From contig JAWCLO010000006.1 in assembly GCA_038850735.1 (NCBI GenBank), forward strand, positions 58,147-122,146: DNA of 64,000 nucleotides, given 5' to 3'. Source of the stretch: Methanomassiliicoccales archaeon (lineage in GTDB: Archaea > Thermoplasmatota > Thermoplasmata > Methanomassiliicoccales > JACIVX01). The notes under the pieces were generated by a model, which had not been told where the DNA came from, ran no database searches, and saw nothing but the letters and a program-made list of their open reading frames with translations. This document shows positions 43,663-51,780 of this stretch, piece by piece; within the stretch, counting starts at the first letter, position 1, and each line of letters begins with the position of its first letter. Made by a program: the position numbers and the translations under genes.

Positions 43663-44115
43663 ATGTTTCAACTCACCGTCGTAAGCAATACCCCACTAAC
43701 TCCTATCAGAAATGTTGAGGAAGTCGTAGCTGAATTTCTCAAGCTGATAGGATATCTTCCACAGAATTTCGATGCGAGAAAAAAAGGAAAGGACTCGGAA
43801 GAAAGCATCCCGTATCGACTTTTTTTGGAGTGCTTTGTTAAAAATCTGAAGCGGGCGTGGCTTGTCGACGAACTCTCAGCGTATCTCAATACGACGAAAC
43901 CTACAGTTTACAGACATCTCAATAAACTCAAGTCTCTTGATCTCATCGAAGAAATCGAAACCGAACGCGATGGTCAGATCAAAAAAGGATACAGAATACG
44001 TTACGGCGATTTGAGGAAAGCGTGGAGTTTTACCGAGGCAAATGTCCAAATGGCGATGGAAAATTATCGTAAGACGGTCGAACATCTTCAGAAATTGATC
44101 GAGGAGGCTGAGTAA
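43663..44115 (+). CDS. Helix-turn-helix regulator
   Basis: A 150-residue protein with a clear winged helix at ~65-110 (LVDELSAYLNTTKPTVYRHLNKLKSLDLIEEIE), followed by a basic wing and a C-terminal helix. It is divergent from the NitT/TauT-like operon and stop-adjacent to the Sm-like gene, so it may regulate either. Confidence 0.8.
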   Translation: MFQLTVVSNTPLTPIRNVEEVVAEFLKLIGYLPQNFDARKKGKDSEESIPYRLFLECFVKNLKRAWLVDELSAYLNTTKPTVYRHLNKLKSLDLIEEIETERDGQIKKGYRIRYGDLRKAWSFTEANVQMAMENYRKTVEHLQKLIEEAE

Positions 44116-44400
44116 ATGTCTGGTAAGGAGATTGAGCCAAATCTTACAAAGGGCTCAAGATGCCGCATAATTAGCAGGGGAGGAGACAACCAGCCTTTGG
44201 TAACCTCTGGCGAATTCAGAGGATATATTGCTTTCGGGCACGACACTGCGATCAGCATAGAGCTCGATGAAACGCATGGGTCTGACACAGGCAGGATCAG
44301 GTTGATTCCATGTATTGCGGTCGTGTCCATCGACTTGCTGTATCTCAAAGAAGAGGAAGAAAAGAAGGAAAGCGAAGAGCGAGAGGTTTATTTTAGATAA
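44116..44400 (+). CDS. Small protein with Sm-like features
   Basis: A 94-residue protein. After a short N-terminal helix, the core (GEFRGYIAFGHDTAISIELDE then RIRLIPCIAVVSIDLL) resembles the two Sm motifs of Sm/LSm/Hfq-like proteins; the tail is acidic. RNA binding is plausible, not proven. The ATG follows the regulator's stop directly and the Elp3 gene follows six bases later, so the three form one operon. Confidence 0.65.
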   Translation: MSGKEIEPNLTKGSRCRIISRGGDNQPLVTSGEFRGYIAFGHDTAISIELDETHGSDTGRIRLIPCIAVVSIDLLYLKEEEEKKESEEREVYFR

Positions 44401-44406
44401 AACGAC

Positions 44407-46029
44407 GTGATTTTACGGATGAATAATTACGTTGAAAGTGGCATGACATCGAATACTCGCGATAAGCTCCGTGCGAGCTACCATGGTGAACTCATCAGGC
44501 GAATACTTGCTGGTGAGATCAGGGATAGACATGCCCTTCAGTCGGCAAAGATAGAACTAGCGAAGCAGTTCGGACTCGACTCGATCCCTCCAAACTCAGA
44601 AACCCTTGCCGCGGCCGATGAATATGAATATCCTTTGGTTGAGCGACTGCTGAGGCGAAAACCAGTCAGAACTCTGAGTGGCGTGGCAGTTGTTGCAGTT
44701 ATGACATCCCCTTCCCCATGCCCACACGGCAAGTGCATCTACTGTCCGGGTGGTGTCGAATTTGGATCGCCTCAATCGTATACGGGAAAGGAACCAGCTG
44801 CGAGAAGGGCGCAGACGCATGATTTCGACGCTTACGAGCAGGTAAAATGCAGGATCGAGCAGCTGGAATCCATAGGACATCCAACGGACAAAATAGACCT
44901 CATCATAATGGGTGGCACCTTCACAACACGTCCTGAGGACTACCAGATAGCATTCGTCAAAGGTTGTTTCGATGCCATGAACGGATCTAGAAGCAGTTCT
45001 CTTGAAGAGGCGCACTCAATTAATGAGACAGCTCGACATCGGTGCATAGGCATGACCGTAGAAACTCGACCAGATGCATTCGATCGGGAGAGGGCTGAAT
45101 TTTCTATGGCGCTCGGTGCAACGAGAGTTGAACTCGGCGTTCAAATACTCGATGATGAAATTCTGTGCCTCGTCAGTCGGGGTCATGGCACTGAAGAAGT
45201 GGCGAAAGCTACGCGCACTGCCAAAGAATTAGGGCTTAAGGTCTGCTATCATATTATGCCCGGTCTTCCCGGCTCCTCACCTGAGAAAGATTTGCAAAGT
45301 TTTTCCATGATATTTGAAGACGAAAGATTCCGCCCCGATATGCTCAAGATCTATCCCACACTTGTCGTCAGGGGCACGCAACTTTACGATATGTGGAAAG
45401 CAGGCGAATACAGACCGTACCTGACAGATGAAGCTGTTGAGGTCATCTCCAATATGAAAAAAATCGTGCCTCCATATGTGCGCATTCAAAGAATTCAGAG
45501 AGATATTCCAGTACCTCTCATAGAGGCAGGCGTTGACAAAGGGCATCTCCGAGAGTTGGTTCAAGAAAGAATGAAGAGAGAAGGAACAAAATGCCACTGC
45601 ATAAGATGCAGGGAGGTCGGTTTGCTAGGCGTAGATCCAGGTGAAGTGTCGCAGGCGGAGCTCACAGTATTAAAATACAGGGCTTCAGGAGGAGACGAAT
45701 TCTTCATTTCTTTGGAGATCCCCTCCCAGGAGGCTTTGGTTGGCTATGCGAGATTGAGAATAAGCGATCCTCTGTTGAATGACATGGCATCCTTGAGGGA
45801 GCTTAAGGTATTTGGCCAGATGATACCAATCGGTTATGAAGGTAATTCGTGGCAACACCGCGGTTTCGGAAAACGTCTTCTCTTTGAAGCTGAGAGAATT
45901 TCGAAAGAAAATGGATGCAGAGGCATCAATGTGACAAGCGGGGTTGGTGCAAGACGATATTATGCATCATTAGGGTACTCGAGAAACGGCGTTTATATGT
46001 CAAAGCGATTTCGCGCCACCGCAAATTAA
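44407..46029 (+). CDS. elp3: Elp3-family tRNA wobble-uridine modifying radical SAM / GNAT enzyme
   Basis: A 540-residue protein that makes a 5-carboxymethyl-type modification at U34 of tRNA. The radical SAM cysteines lie in CPHGKCIYC near residue ~105, followed by the Elp3-typical segment Q-S-Y-T-G-K-E-P-A. A C-x-C-I-R-C-R zinc site lies near ~395, and the C-terminal GNAT domain with an acetyl-CoA loop (QHRGFGKRLL near 490) is complete. The start could be GTG 44407, ATG 44419 or ATG 44443; no site clearly decides. Confidence 0.93.
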   Translation: MILRMNNYVESGMTSNTRDKLRASYHGELIRRILAGEIRDRHALQSAKIELAKQFGLDSIPPNSETLAAADEYEYPLVERLLRRKPVRTLSGVAVVAVMTSPSPCPHGKCIYCPGGVEFGSPQSYTGKEPAARRAQTHDFDAYEQVKCRIEQLESIGHPTDKIDLIIMGGTFTTRPEDYQIAFVKGCFDAMNGSRSSSLEEAHSINETARHRCIGMTVETRPDAFDRERAEFSMALGATRVELGVQILDDEILCLVSRGHGTEEVAKATRTAKELGLKVCYHIMPGLPGSSPEKDLQSFSMIFEDERFRPDMLKIYPTLVVRGTQLYDMWKAGEYRPYLTDEAVEVISNMKKIVPPYVRIQRIQRDIPVPLIEAGVDKGHLRELVQERMKREGTKCHCIRCREVGLLGVDPGEVSQAELTVLKYRASGGDEFFISLEIPSQEALVGYARLRISDPLLNDMASLRELKVFGQMIPIGYEGNSWQHRGFGKRLLFEAERISKENGCRGINVTSGVGARRYYASLGYSRNGVYMSKRFRATAN

Positions 46030-46089
46030 ACCTTGACCGAGAAGCCAATATTTTTTATTTGATAGCGCTGATACTTACATGGTGTTCCA

Positions 46090-46896
46090 TTGTCATGTCT
46101 CGGCTGCGGCGGGAAGACAGGCGAAGGCATCCTGCTTTGCAGGAACTGCTTTGAAATGATAGGAGATCCAACGGCTTTGATGCCTTCACTTCTCGATCCA
46201 ACTGCGGATATGCGCCTGAATCGCTTGAATAGCGCTTCAATGAGGATTGGTCCCTTCCACTCCTCAGACGTCATTTTTGGAAGGGGAATAGATGCCTCCT
46301 TGCGCCTGAGGGAACTCATACATTCAGGCGACTCAGGCGAGCTCTCAGTGTTTGTCGATCGATATCTTTCGTACATTGGGGTTGATTTGAGACTGTATGG
46401 AATTGAACGTTTGCCGCATCGCAACATCTTACTTGAAGTCCTGAAGGCATCATCAAAACTCGAAGATGGAACGGAAACAGGCGCTCGTGCATCGATCCGT
46501 ATAGCTAACGTCGAAATGTTGCTCACTAAAGAAGTGATCAAACTTCCCATTGATCCATCGGGTCTCTACCCATTCGTGAATTCGCTTCGTGAGAGCGCTG
46601 AGGAGTTATACGAGCGCAGTAGGAGTTATCGCCATTTGGAGCAAATCGCAAAAGTGAATAGAGCAGCAATTCCGTATTTCACTGGAGAAATCGATCAATC
46701 ATTAGCTAGACTGGAAAAGCTCGTTGTGGAAGAAGAGTCCGAGGAGGGGAAAAGGCACATCAAGGTGCTCATGGCGCTGGCGCTCCTTGAATCTGGAAAG
46801 GAAGATATGGCGATGGGGATTATTGAGAGTCTTTCAGGGGAGAAGCGCGATTGGAAGATTGAAAGATTGATGTCACTTGCAGGCAGGTTAAAATGA
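46090..46896 (+). CDS. Zinc-ribbon-tipped helical protein linked to a TPR protein
   Basis: A 268-residue protein opening with a zinc ribbon (CLGCGG...CRNCFEM), followed by an alpha-helical domain with no recognised family. A TTG start at 46090 is supported by a TATA-like ATTTTTTATTT ~30 bases upstream. The stop overlaps the TPR gene's ATG by four bases, so the two are coupled and probably interact. Confidence 0.7.
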   Translation: MSCLGCGGKTGEGILLCRNCFEMIGDPTALMPSLLDPTADMRLNRLNSASMRIGPFHSSDVIFGRGIDASLRLRELIHSGDSGELSVFVDRYLSYIGVDLRLYGIERLPHRNILLEVLKASSKLEDGTETGARASIRIANVEMLLTKEVIKLPIDPSGLYPFVNSLRESAEELYERSRSYRHLEQIAKVNRAAIPYFTGEIDQSLARLEKLVVEEESEEGKRHIKVLMALALLESGKEDMAMGIIESLSGEKRDWKIERLMSLAGRLK

Positions 46897-49106
46897 AAGA
46901 TATTAAAGAGAGTCTGGAGCAGCGACTCGTCGAGAGAATTTCCGAAGCCATTGCGACACTGGATGCTAATGGGTTTAGGGAAGTTGCCATAGAGTTGTTG
47001 CGCTCGATGGAAATTATGGTGACTGGTGTCGCTAAATACGACGAGTCACTTATGATTGAAGCGGAAAAGAAAGAAGAGAAATATCTTATATTCATATCTC
47101 GACGGGCAAGCGATGCATCCCTCGAAACTCTAAAAGTAATTAGAGAAAAGGCAAAACTTGAAGAAAGGATTCCTGGCCTGATAGTTTTCGGAGATTTTGA
47201 TGAATCTGCGAGAAAATTTGCGCAGGATAATGAGATAGCGTTTGCGGATCGCTCTATATTCGTAGCATTGCTCAGAAAATATGGAATCGCTGAAAGACTC
47301 CTCAGCGAAATTGACCGACGCATACTCGAAAGGGAAGGACCGAGATATCTCCCGAGCAAAGAGAAGTTCGATGCGGCACTCCAGGCAGCCGAAGAGCTCA
47401 TGAAGCGCAATAAGTTTAAAGAAGCCTTATCAAGCATTGAAGAAGCTCTTCGCATCAAGTCTGATAACTTTGCTGCCTGGCAGAAGAAAGCACTGGCACT
47501 GGCTTCATTAGGAAAAATCGAGAGGGCAATTGAAGCGTGTGAAAAGGCTATCGAGATGAAACCAGATGAAGCTTACACGTGGTATCTTCTCGGGGTTTTC
47601 AAAGGTCAATCTGGTGATTTGCTAGGCGAAGTCCATGCATATAACAATGCTCTCAAACTGCATCCTCAAATGGCTCCAGCGCTTCTCAACAAGGGTGCGG
47701 CTCTTTACCAGCTTGGAAAACTCGAGGAAGCACTTGTGGTATATGATGCGATGTTGCGCATTTACCCCTCGCATGCTCAGGCTTTGAATAACAGAGGACT
47801 TGTGCTGAAAGCAATGGGACGAACAAATGAGGCGCTGAAATCTTTTGAACTTGCTCTTGCAAGCGATCCTCGTAATTTGGAAGCTCTCGTCAATAAAGCC
47901 TCACTCCTTTCATCGTTGGCTATGATAAACGAAGCAGTGGACGCATGGCAGGAAGTTGTGAGGGTGGAAGGAGGAAGAGCAGAGTTCTGGCTGCAGCTTG
48001 GCCATGCTCAGAAGGCAGCTGGTCTCTTTGAGGAAGCTGCGAACTCATTTAACATGGCACTTGAATTGAATCCAAACCTAGAAGAGGCGCTAGCTGAAAG
48101 AGATGAAGCTCTTGCGGCGGGGGATATGATTGCGGTATTTGATAGAAAAAAGAAAGAAGGGGTTGTGTCGGAATTTCTCAGCGCCGCCATTATTCTTTCT
48201 TCTCTGGGCAGGTATGAAGAATCGCTAGCGGAAATAGAAAAATGTCTAAAGATAGAGCCGCGTGTACCTTTTGCCCACCGCTTTCGAGCTGGGCTCCTTT
48301 TGAATCTTGGACGCATGGAAGAAGCTTTGGCTTCAATCAGGGAATCCGTGCGGGAATCCCCATCTGACAAGTACAATTTGCTCGATTTGGAGGCTATCGT
48401 CTATCGTCTCGGGAGGAGGGAAGATAGCCTTAGAATCCTTAACGCTCTTGGCAGATGCCCGGAATCCAATGCCAGGCAATTACTTCTGCTTCTTGAGACG
48501 AACCGTACTAACCAGCTCGAACCTTCCTCGCTAGAGGGAAACGGAGGGATTTCTCGTGAGGCCATGGCTCTTCTGTGCATGGCATCAGGAAAATACCACG
48601 ACGCAATTAAATTGTTTGAAGATTTTCTTGCCAAGGGTGAATCTACCCCAGAGATCTTAAACAATCTGGGCGTCTGCTACCGTCTTATCGGCGATCTTGA
48701 GAGATCGATGGAGTCTATTAAAAAGGCAATTTCTCTTGCTCCGGCATATCCAGATGCGTGGAACAATCTTGGGTGTCTGTACTATTTGACGGCTGAGTAC
48801 ACTCAGGCCTTAAAATGTTTTGACGAAGCTCTTGTTCTTGACACCCGCCCCTCATTTCTCATCAATAAAGGGATGTGCCATCTGGCGCGTGACGATCTCG
48901 AAGGTGCGAGCACTTCCTTCCTCTCGGCACTTCGTCTCGAAGAGAGCGCCGACGCTCTTAATTGTCTTGGCATTGTTGCTGAGAGAAAGAAGGAGTTCGT
49001 TAGGGCATTAGAACTCTATAACGCTGCGCTAGAAAAAGCGCCAAAATTCCATGATGCCAGAGTCAACCGGGACAGGGTGCTAGGTCTTCTCAAAGAAGGC
49101 AGGTAG
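46893..49106 (+). CDS. Large TPR-repeat protein with N-terminal nuclease-like fold
   Basis: A 737-residue protein. Residues 1-145 show an alternating helix/strand domain resembling the restriction-endonuclease fold (REVAIELLRSMEI, EKYLIFISRR, PGLIVFGD); the expected catalytic Asp...ExK pattern is not evident, so it is probably inactive or a binding module. From ~160 to the end there are about 14-15 tetratricopeptide repeats (A-W-x-x-x-G-x-x-x-x-x-x-x-x-E-A). It is a scaffold for a protein complex; partners unknown. It is translated together with the zinc-ribbon protein upstream. Confidence 0.8.
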   Translation: MKDIKESLEQRLVERISEAIATLDANGFREVAIELLRSMEIMVTGVAKYDESLMIEAEKKEEKYLIFISRRASDASLETLKVIREKAKLEERIPGLIVFGDFDESARKFAQDNEIAFADRSIFVALLRKYGIAERLLSEIDRRILEREGPRYLPSKEKFDAALQAAEELMKRNKFKEALSSIEEALRIKSDNFAAWQKKALALASLGKIERAIEACEKAIEMKPDEAYTWYLLGVFKGQSGDLLGEVHAYNNALKLHPQMAPALLNKGAALYQLGKLEEALVVYDAMLRIYPSHAQALNNRGLVLKAMGRTNEALKSFELALASDPRNLEALVNKASLLSSLAMINEAVDAWQEVVRVEGGRAEFWLQLGHAQKAAGLFEEAANSFNMALELNPNLEEALAERDEALAAGDMIAVFDRKKKEGVVSEFLSAAIILSSLGRYEESLAEIEKCLKIEPRVPFAHRFRAGLLLNLGRMEEALASIRESVRESPSDKYNLLDLEAIVYRLGRREDSLRILNALGRCPESNARQLLLLLETNRTNQLEPSSLEGNGGISREAMALLCMASGKYHDAIKLFEDFLAKGESTPEILNNLGVCYRLIGDLERSMESIKKAISLAPAYPDAWNNLGCLYYLTAEYTQALKCFDEALVLDTRPSFLINKGMCHLARDDLEGASTSFLSALRLEESADALNCLGIVAERKKEFVRALELYNAALEKAPKFHDARVNRDRVLGLLKEGR

Positions 49107-49136
49107 TAACACCAGCAGGTATATTCATTGGTTTTC

Positions 49137-49376
49137 TCAGCTGATATTCATAACGACGACGTCTCGCACCGCTCGCATCTCGCTGAATGGCAGTACCAGT
49201 CGGCCTTGGGCATCTGTCTTGTAAAGACGGGTTTCAATTTCTTCTGCTGGCACTACAAGTACATGTTGTATTTCGCCTGTACTTGTGTCAATGACGAAAT
49301 TGTCAATCATTCCCAGAATCTGTCCATCATTCGTCATTACGGTCTTGCCCTTCAATTCCGTGATGAACTTTCTCAT
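49137..49376 (-). CDS. PRC-barrel domain protein
   Basis: A 79-residue PRC-barrel protein (L-K-G-K-T-V-M-T-N-D-G-Q-I-L-G-M-I-D-N-F-V). The ATG at 49376 is preferred because AAAGGGTG lies upstream; a GTG at 49385 is possible. It converges on the TPR gene. The family is typical of archaeal genomes, where several copies often occur. Confidence 0.82.
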   Translation of the reverse strand: MRKFITELKGKTVMTNDGQILGMIDNFVIDTSTGEIQHVLVVPAEEIETRLYKTDAQGRLVLPFSEMRAVRDVVVMNIS

Positions 49377-49385
49377 AATGAGCAC

Positions 49386-49837
49386 CCTTTGAAATTTTTC
49401 ATTTATCTGGTAATATGAATGAAATAGTCCATATTTAGCTTTATCTCAAAAGGATCCTAGATCTGGCCTATCTGGAAAAATGATTGTGTGGCAGAAGACG
49501 GGCTCATTGATGTCCATTTTGTCAAAATAATCTGCTCCTGCAAAGCCGTTTTCCGATTCTAAATCAAGCCTTGTGAATCTCACGATAACGGTTGAGATCG
49601 CTCTCTTCATTCGAAATTGACATCTTACATTCTTTTCTTGCCGATTCGAAATATTTGTACCTTCTGTGTGTGAAGATAAGAGTAAATATTTTTTGCGACT
49701 AAGGTTGGGACCTTATATTTATACGTCTTTTCATGAAGTAGATGAATTCCAGAAATTGAAAGGAAAGATTTATTAATCAAGCAACTTCTTAACGCACCCT
49801 TCGACGAGGTCCTAAGACCTCCTCGCGCAGGTCGTTC
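49386..49837. other. Intergenic region with promoter of the RLAN operon
   Basis: No gene is seen in 452 bases. Two TATA-like runs (ATATTTATAC at 49713-49722 and ATTTATTAAT at 49769-49778) point toward the RLAN gene, followed by a 16-base hairpin, GAGGTC-CTAA-GACCTC, at 49806-49821 just before the start codon. Confidence 0.5.
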
Positions 49838-49840
49838 GTG

Positions 49841-50446
49841 ATGGGCTTAAGCCAAAGGCTTGAATACACACATAAAGAAAGCGCCTTCGTTAACATCGCA
49901 GGTGACTACAGATACCTGAGTGAAGGGCATTATGAGAGCGTTGAAGCCGAGGTACTGGGGATACCAGTTTATCCCAGGGTAAAAGAAGCTCTCGATGCAT
50001 ACGTCGTGCCCATATGCATGGAGCGCGCCAAGCGTGCAGGAATCCCGATTCCCGAGTATTATATTTCGAACGGATTTTTTGAACCCCCTGCAATTGTTTA
50101 TCCAATTAACCCATTCATGCGCAAGCACAGCGTCGTGTACAAAGAAGGTCATGTAAAAACTATTAGCAAATCGCTCACGAGGAACTATAAGTTTCCAATA
50201 CTTGTTCAAAAAATAAGGGAAGACGCGTCAATCAGGGAATTCAAATGCGTGGTAGGCACAGCTACAACTGACGAGTTCACAGGAATCGCAGAGAGAATTT
50301 GGATGCTCTTCCACCTGCCGCTTTGCAAAGTGAGGGTGATTGAGGATGGGGAAATCATGCTCAGCGCTATCGAGCCACTACCACTTCATCAGCTCAAGAG
50401 CAAAGAGCTCAAGCTTCTTAGGAAGGCGAATGAATGGCAAATATAG
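49841..50446 (+). CDS. RLAN domain protein (RimK-like ATP-grasp N-terminal domain, stand-alone)
   Basis: A 201-residue protein matching the RLAN domain, which normally is fused to the N-terminus of RimK-like ATP-grasp ligases. The core includes RYLSEGHYESVEAEVLG, IPEYYISN and IREDASIREFK. Here it stands alone and the ATP-grasp gene follows, overlapping by 13 bases, so the two are coupled and probably associate. The ATG at 49841 follows an in-frame GTG at 49838; either could serve. Confidence 0.75.
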   Translation: MGLSQRLEYTHKESAFVNIAGDYRYLSEGHYESVEAEVLGIPVYPRVKEALDAYVVPICMERAKRAGIPIPEYYISNGFFEPPAIVYPINPFMRKHSVVYKEGHVKTISKSLTRNYKFPILVQKIREDASIREFKCVVGTATTDEFTGIAERIWMLFHLPLCKVRVIEDGEIMLSAIEPLPLHQLKSKELKLLRKANEWQI

Positions 50447-51309
50447 CGTGTTTTGTTGAACGCTATACGATCAATCGATCGGAGGAACTCAACGCGCTCA
50501 CAAATTTCAAAGTGGCAGCGCTTAATTTAGGACACCGGTTTGATTACATTTTCAGATCCGAAATCCATAGAATTCCGGAATTCGATGCGCTTTTCATTCG
50601 ATCCACGACAGATCCCATGAATGCGTCGTACGTTGCATCGCGGATCGCGGAGATGAACGGACTTCGTGTAATCGACGATCCTGATTCAATCATAATTTGC
50701 TGCGATAAGATCAACATGTACATGAGACTCGAGAAAAACGGGCTCAGGATTCCCGAGACGAGATTTATCAGCAAGAATGCGCTAACCCATGAAGTTGCCG
50801 AGAATACTTTCGAAGAATTGGGCACTCCGCTCGTTTTGAAGGCACCGTTTTCAAGTTTTTCAACCTACGTTGAGAAGGTCGATAATCTGCACGATTTCTG
50901 CGAAACCGCTAAGAGATATTTCAGACGAACAAGCAGCATCGTCGCCCAGCGTTTCGTACCTTCGAATTTCGACTGGCGTGTGACAACGCTCAATGGAGAA
51001 GTGCTCTTTGTCTGCAAGTATGTGATGCCGCCTAGCAGTTGGAAAATCCAACATCGTGAAAACGGGCATGTTACTTGGGCGAGGATTGAAGCGATGGATC
51101 TCAAGGAAGTTGATGAGGAACTTGTCGAAACAGGAATAAAGGCATCAGAATCCATCGGCAAAGGACTCTACGGCGTGGATATCAAGGAAGTTGATGGAGA
51201 ATATCTTGTGATCGAAGTGAATGACAATCCCAACATCGATGCTGGAGGAGAAGACGCGAAAAACCCGGAAGTCTACGAAAGAATCGTTCAATATTTAGCC
51301 GGTGGTTAG
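50434..51309 (+). CDS. RimK-like ATP-grasp ligase
   Basis: A 291-residue ATP-grasp enzyme of the RimK/LysX group, expected to join an amino acid or small molecule to a carboxylate with ATP. The D-D-P-D-S-I region near 75 precedes the D-K-I-N-M-Y-M helix. ATP-binding features include P-L-V-L-K-A-P-F-S-S-F-S near 130, and the final metal-binding loop E-V-N-D-N-P-N-I-D is near 267. It lies between the RLAN and GNAT genes. The substrate cannot be predicted. Confidence 0.88.
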   Translation: MANIACFVERYTINRSEELNALTNFKVAALNLGHRFDYIFRSEIHRIPEFDALFIRSTTDPMNASYVASRIAEMNGLRVIDDPDSIIICCDKINMYMRLEKNGLRIPETRFISKNALTHEVAENTFEELGTPLVLKAPFSSFSTYVEKVDNLHDFCETAKRYFRRTSSIVAQRFVPSNFDWRVTTLNGEVLFVCKYVMPPSSWKIQHRENGHVTWARIEAMDLKEVDEELVETGIKASESIGKGLYGVDIKEVDGEYLVIEVNDNPNIDAGGEDAKNPEVYERIVQYLAGG

Positions 51310-51312
51310 TAT

Positions 51313-51753
51313 TTGATAAGATTCGCATCGCGATCAGATATCCCAATGATCCAGAAAATTGAAGATCTTTGTTTCACAGACGATCGATTCAACCGCAGGC
51401 AAATCAATTACCTCGTAACCAAGGCAAAATCTGCTACCTTTGTCGAGGATGACGACGGCGGAATTTGTGGATATCTCATTTTGCTCTTTAGAAGTGACTC
51501 CGACTCCGCCCGCGTGTATTCGATCTGCGTCCATCCTGCATGCCAAAACAAAGGAATAGGCTCTTCCCTCATGCGCGCCGCTGAAGAGTTATCAAGAAAG
51601 CATAAGTGTAAGAGAATGACGCTCGAGGTTAGCGTGCAGAATTTGAAGGCGATAACTTTCTATCAGTCGCTGGACTTTGTGGTTGTCCGAAAACTAAAAG
51701 ACTATTACAAGAGCGGTGTCGATGGGCTTCGAATGCAAAAACTCCTTATGTGA
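51313..51753 (+). CDS. GNAT N-acetyltransferase (RimI-like)
   Basis: A 146-residue GNAT protein with the acetyl-CoA loop H-P-A-C-Q-N-K-G-I-G-S-S-L near residue 75 and an N-terminal segment (F-A-S-R-S-D-I-P-M-I-Q-K-I-E) typical of RimI-like enzymes. The TTG at 51313 is chosen because the family starts there and GGTGG lies ~9 bases upstream. It is the last gene of the RLAN/ATP-grasp/GNAT operon and ends 28 bases from the convergent CDC48 gene. Confidence 0.85.
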   Translation: MIRFASRSDIPMIQKIEDLCFTDDRFNRRQINYLVTKAKSATFVEDDDGGICGYLILLFRSDSDSARVYSICVHPACQNKGIGSSLMRAAEELSRKHKCKRMTLEVSVQNLKAITFYQSLDFVVVRKLKDYYKSGVDGLRMQKLLM

Positions 51754-51780
51754 AGTGTTAAGAAAGCCACGCATTGCTTC

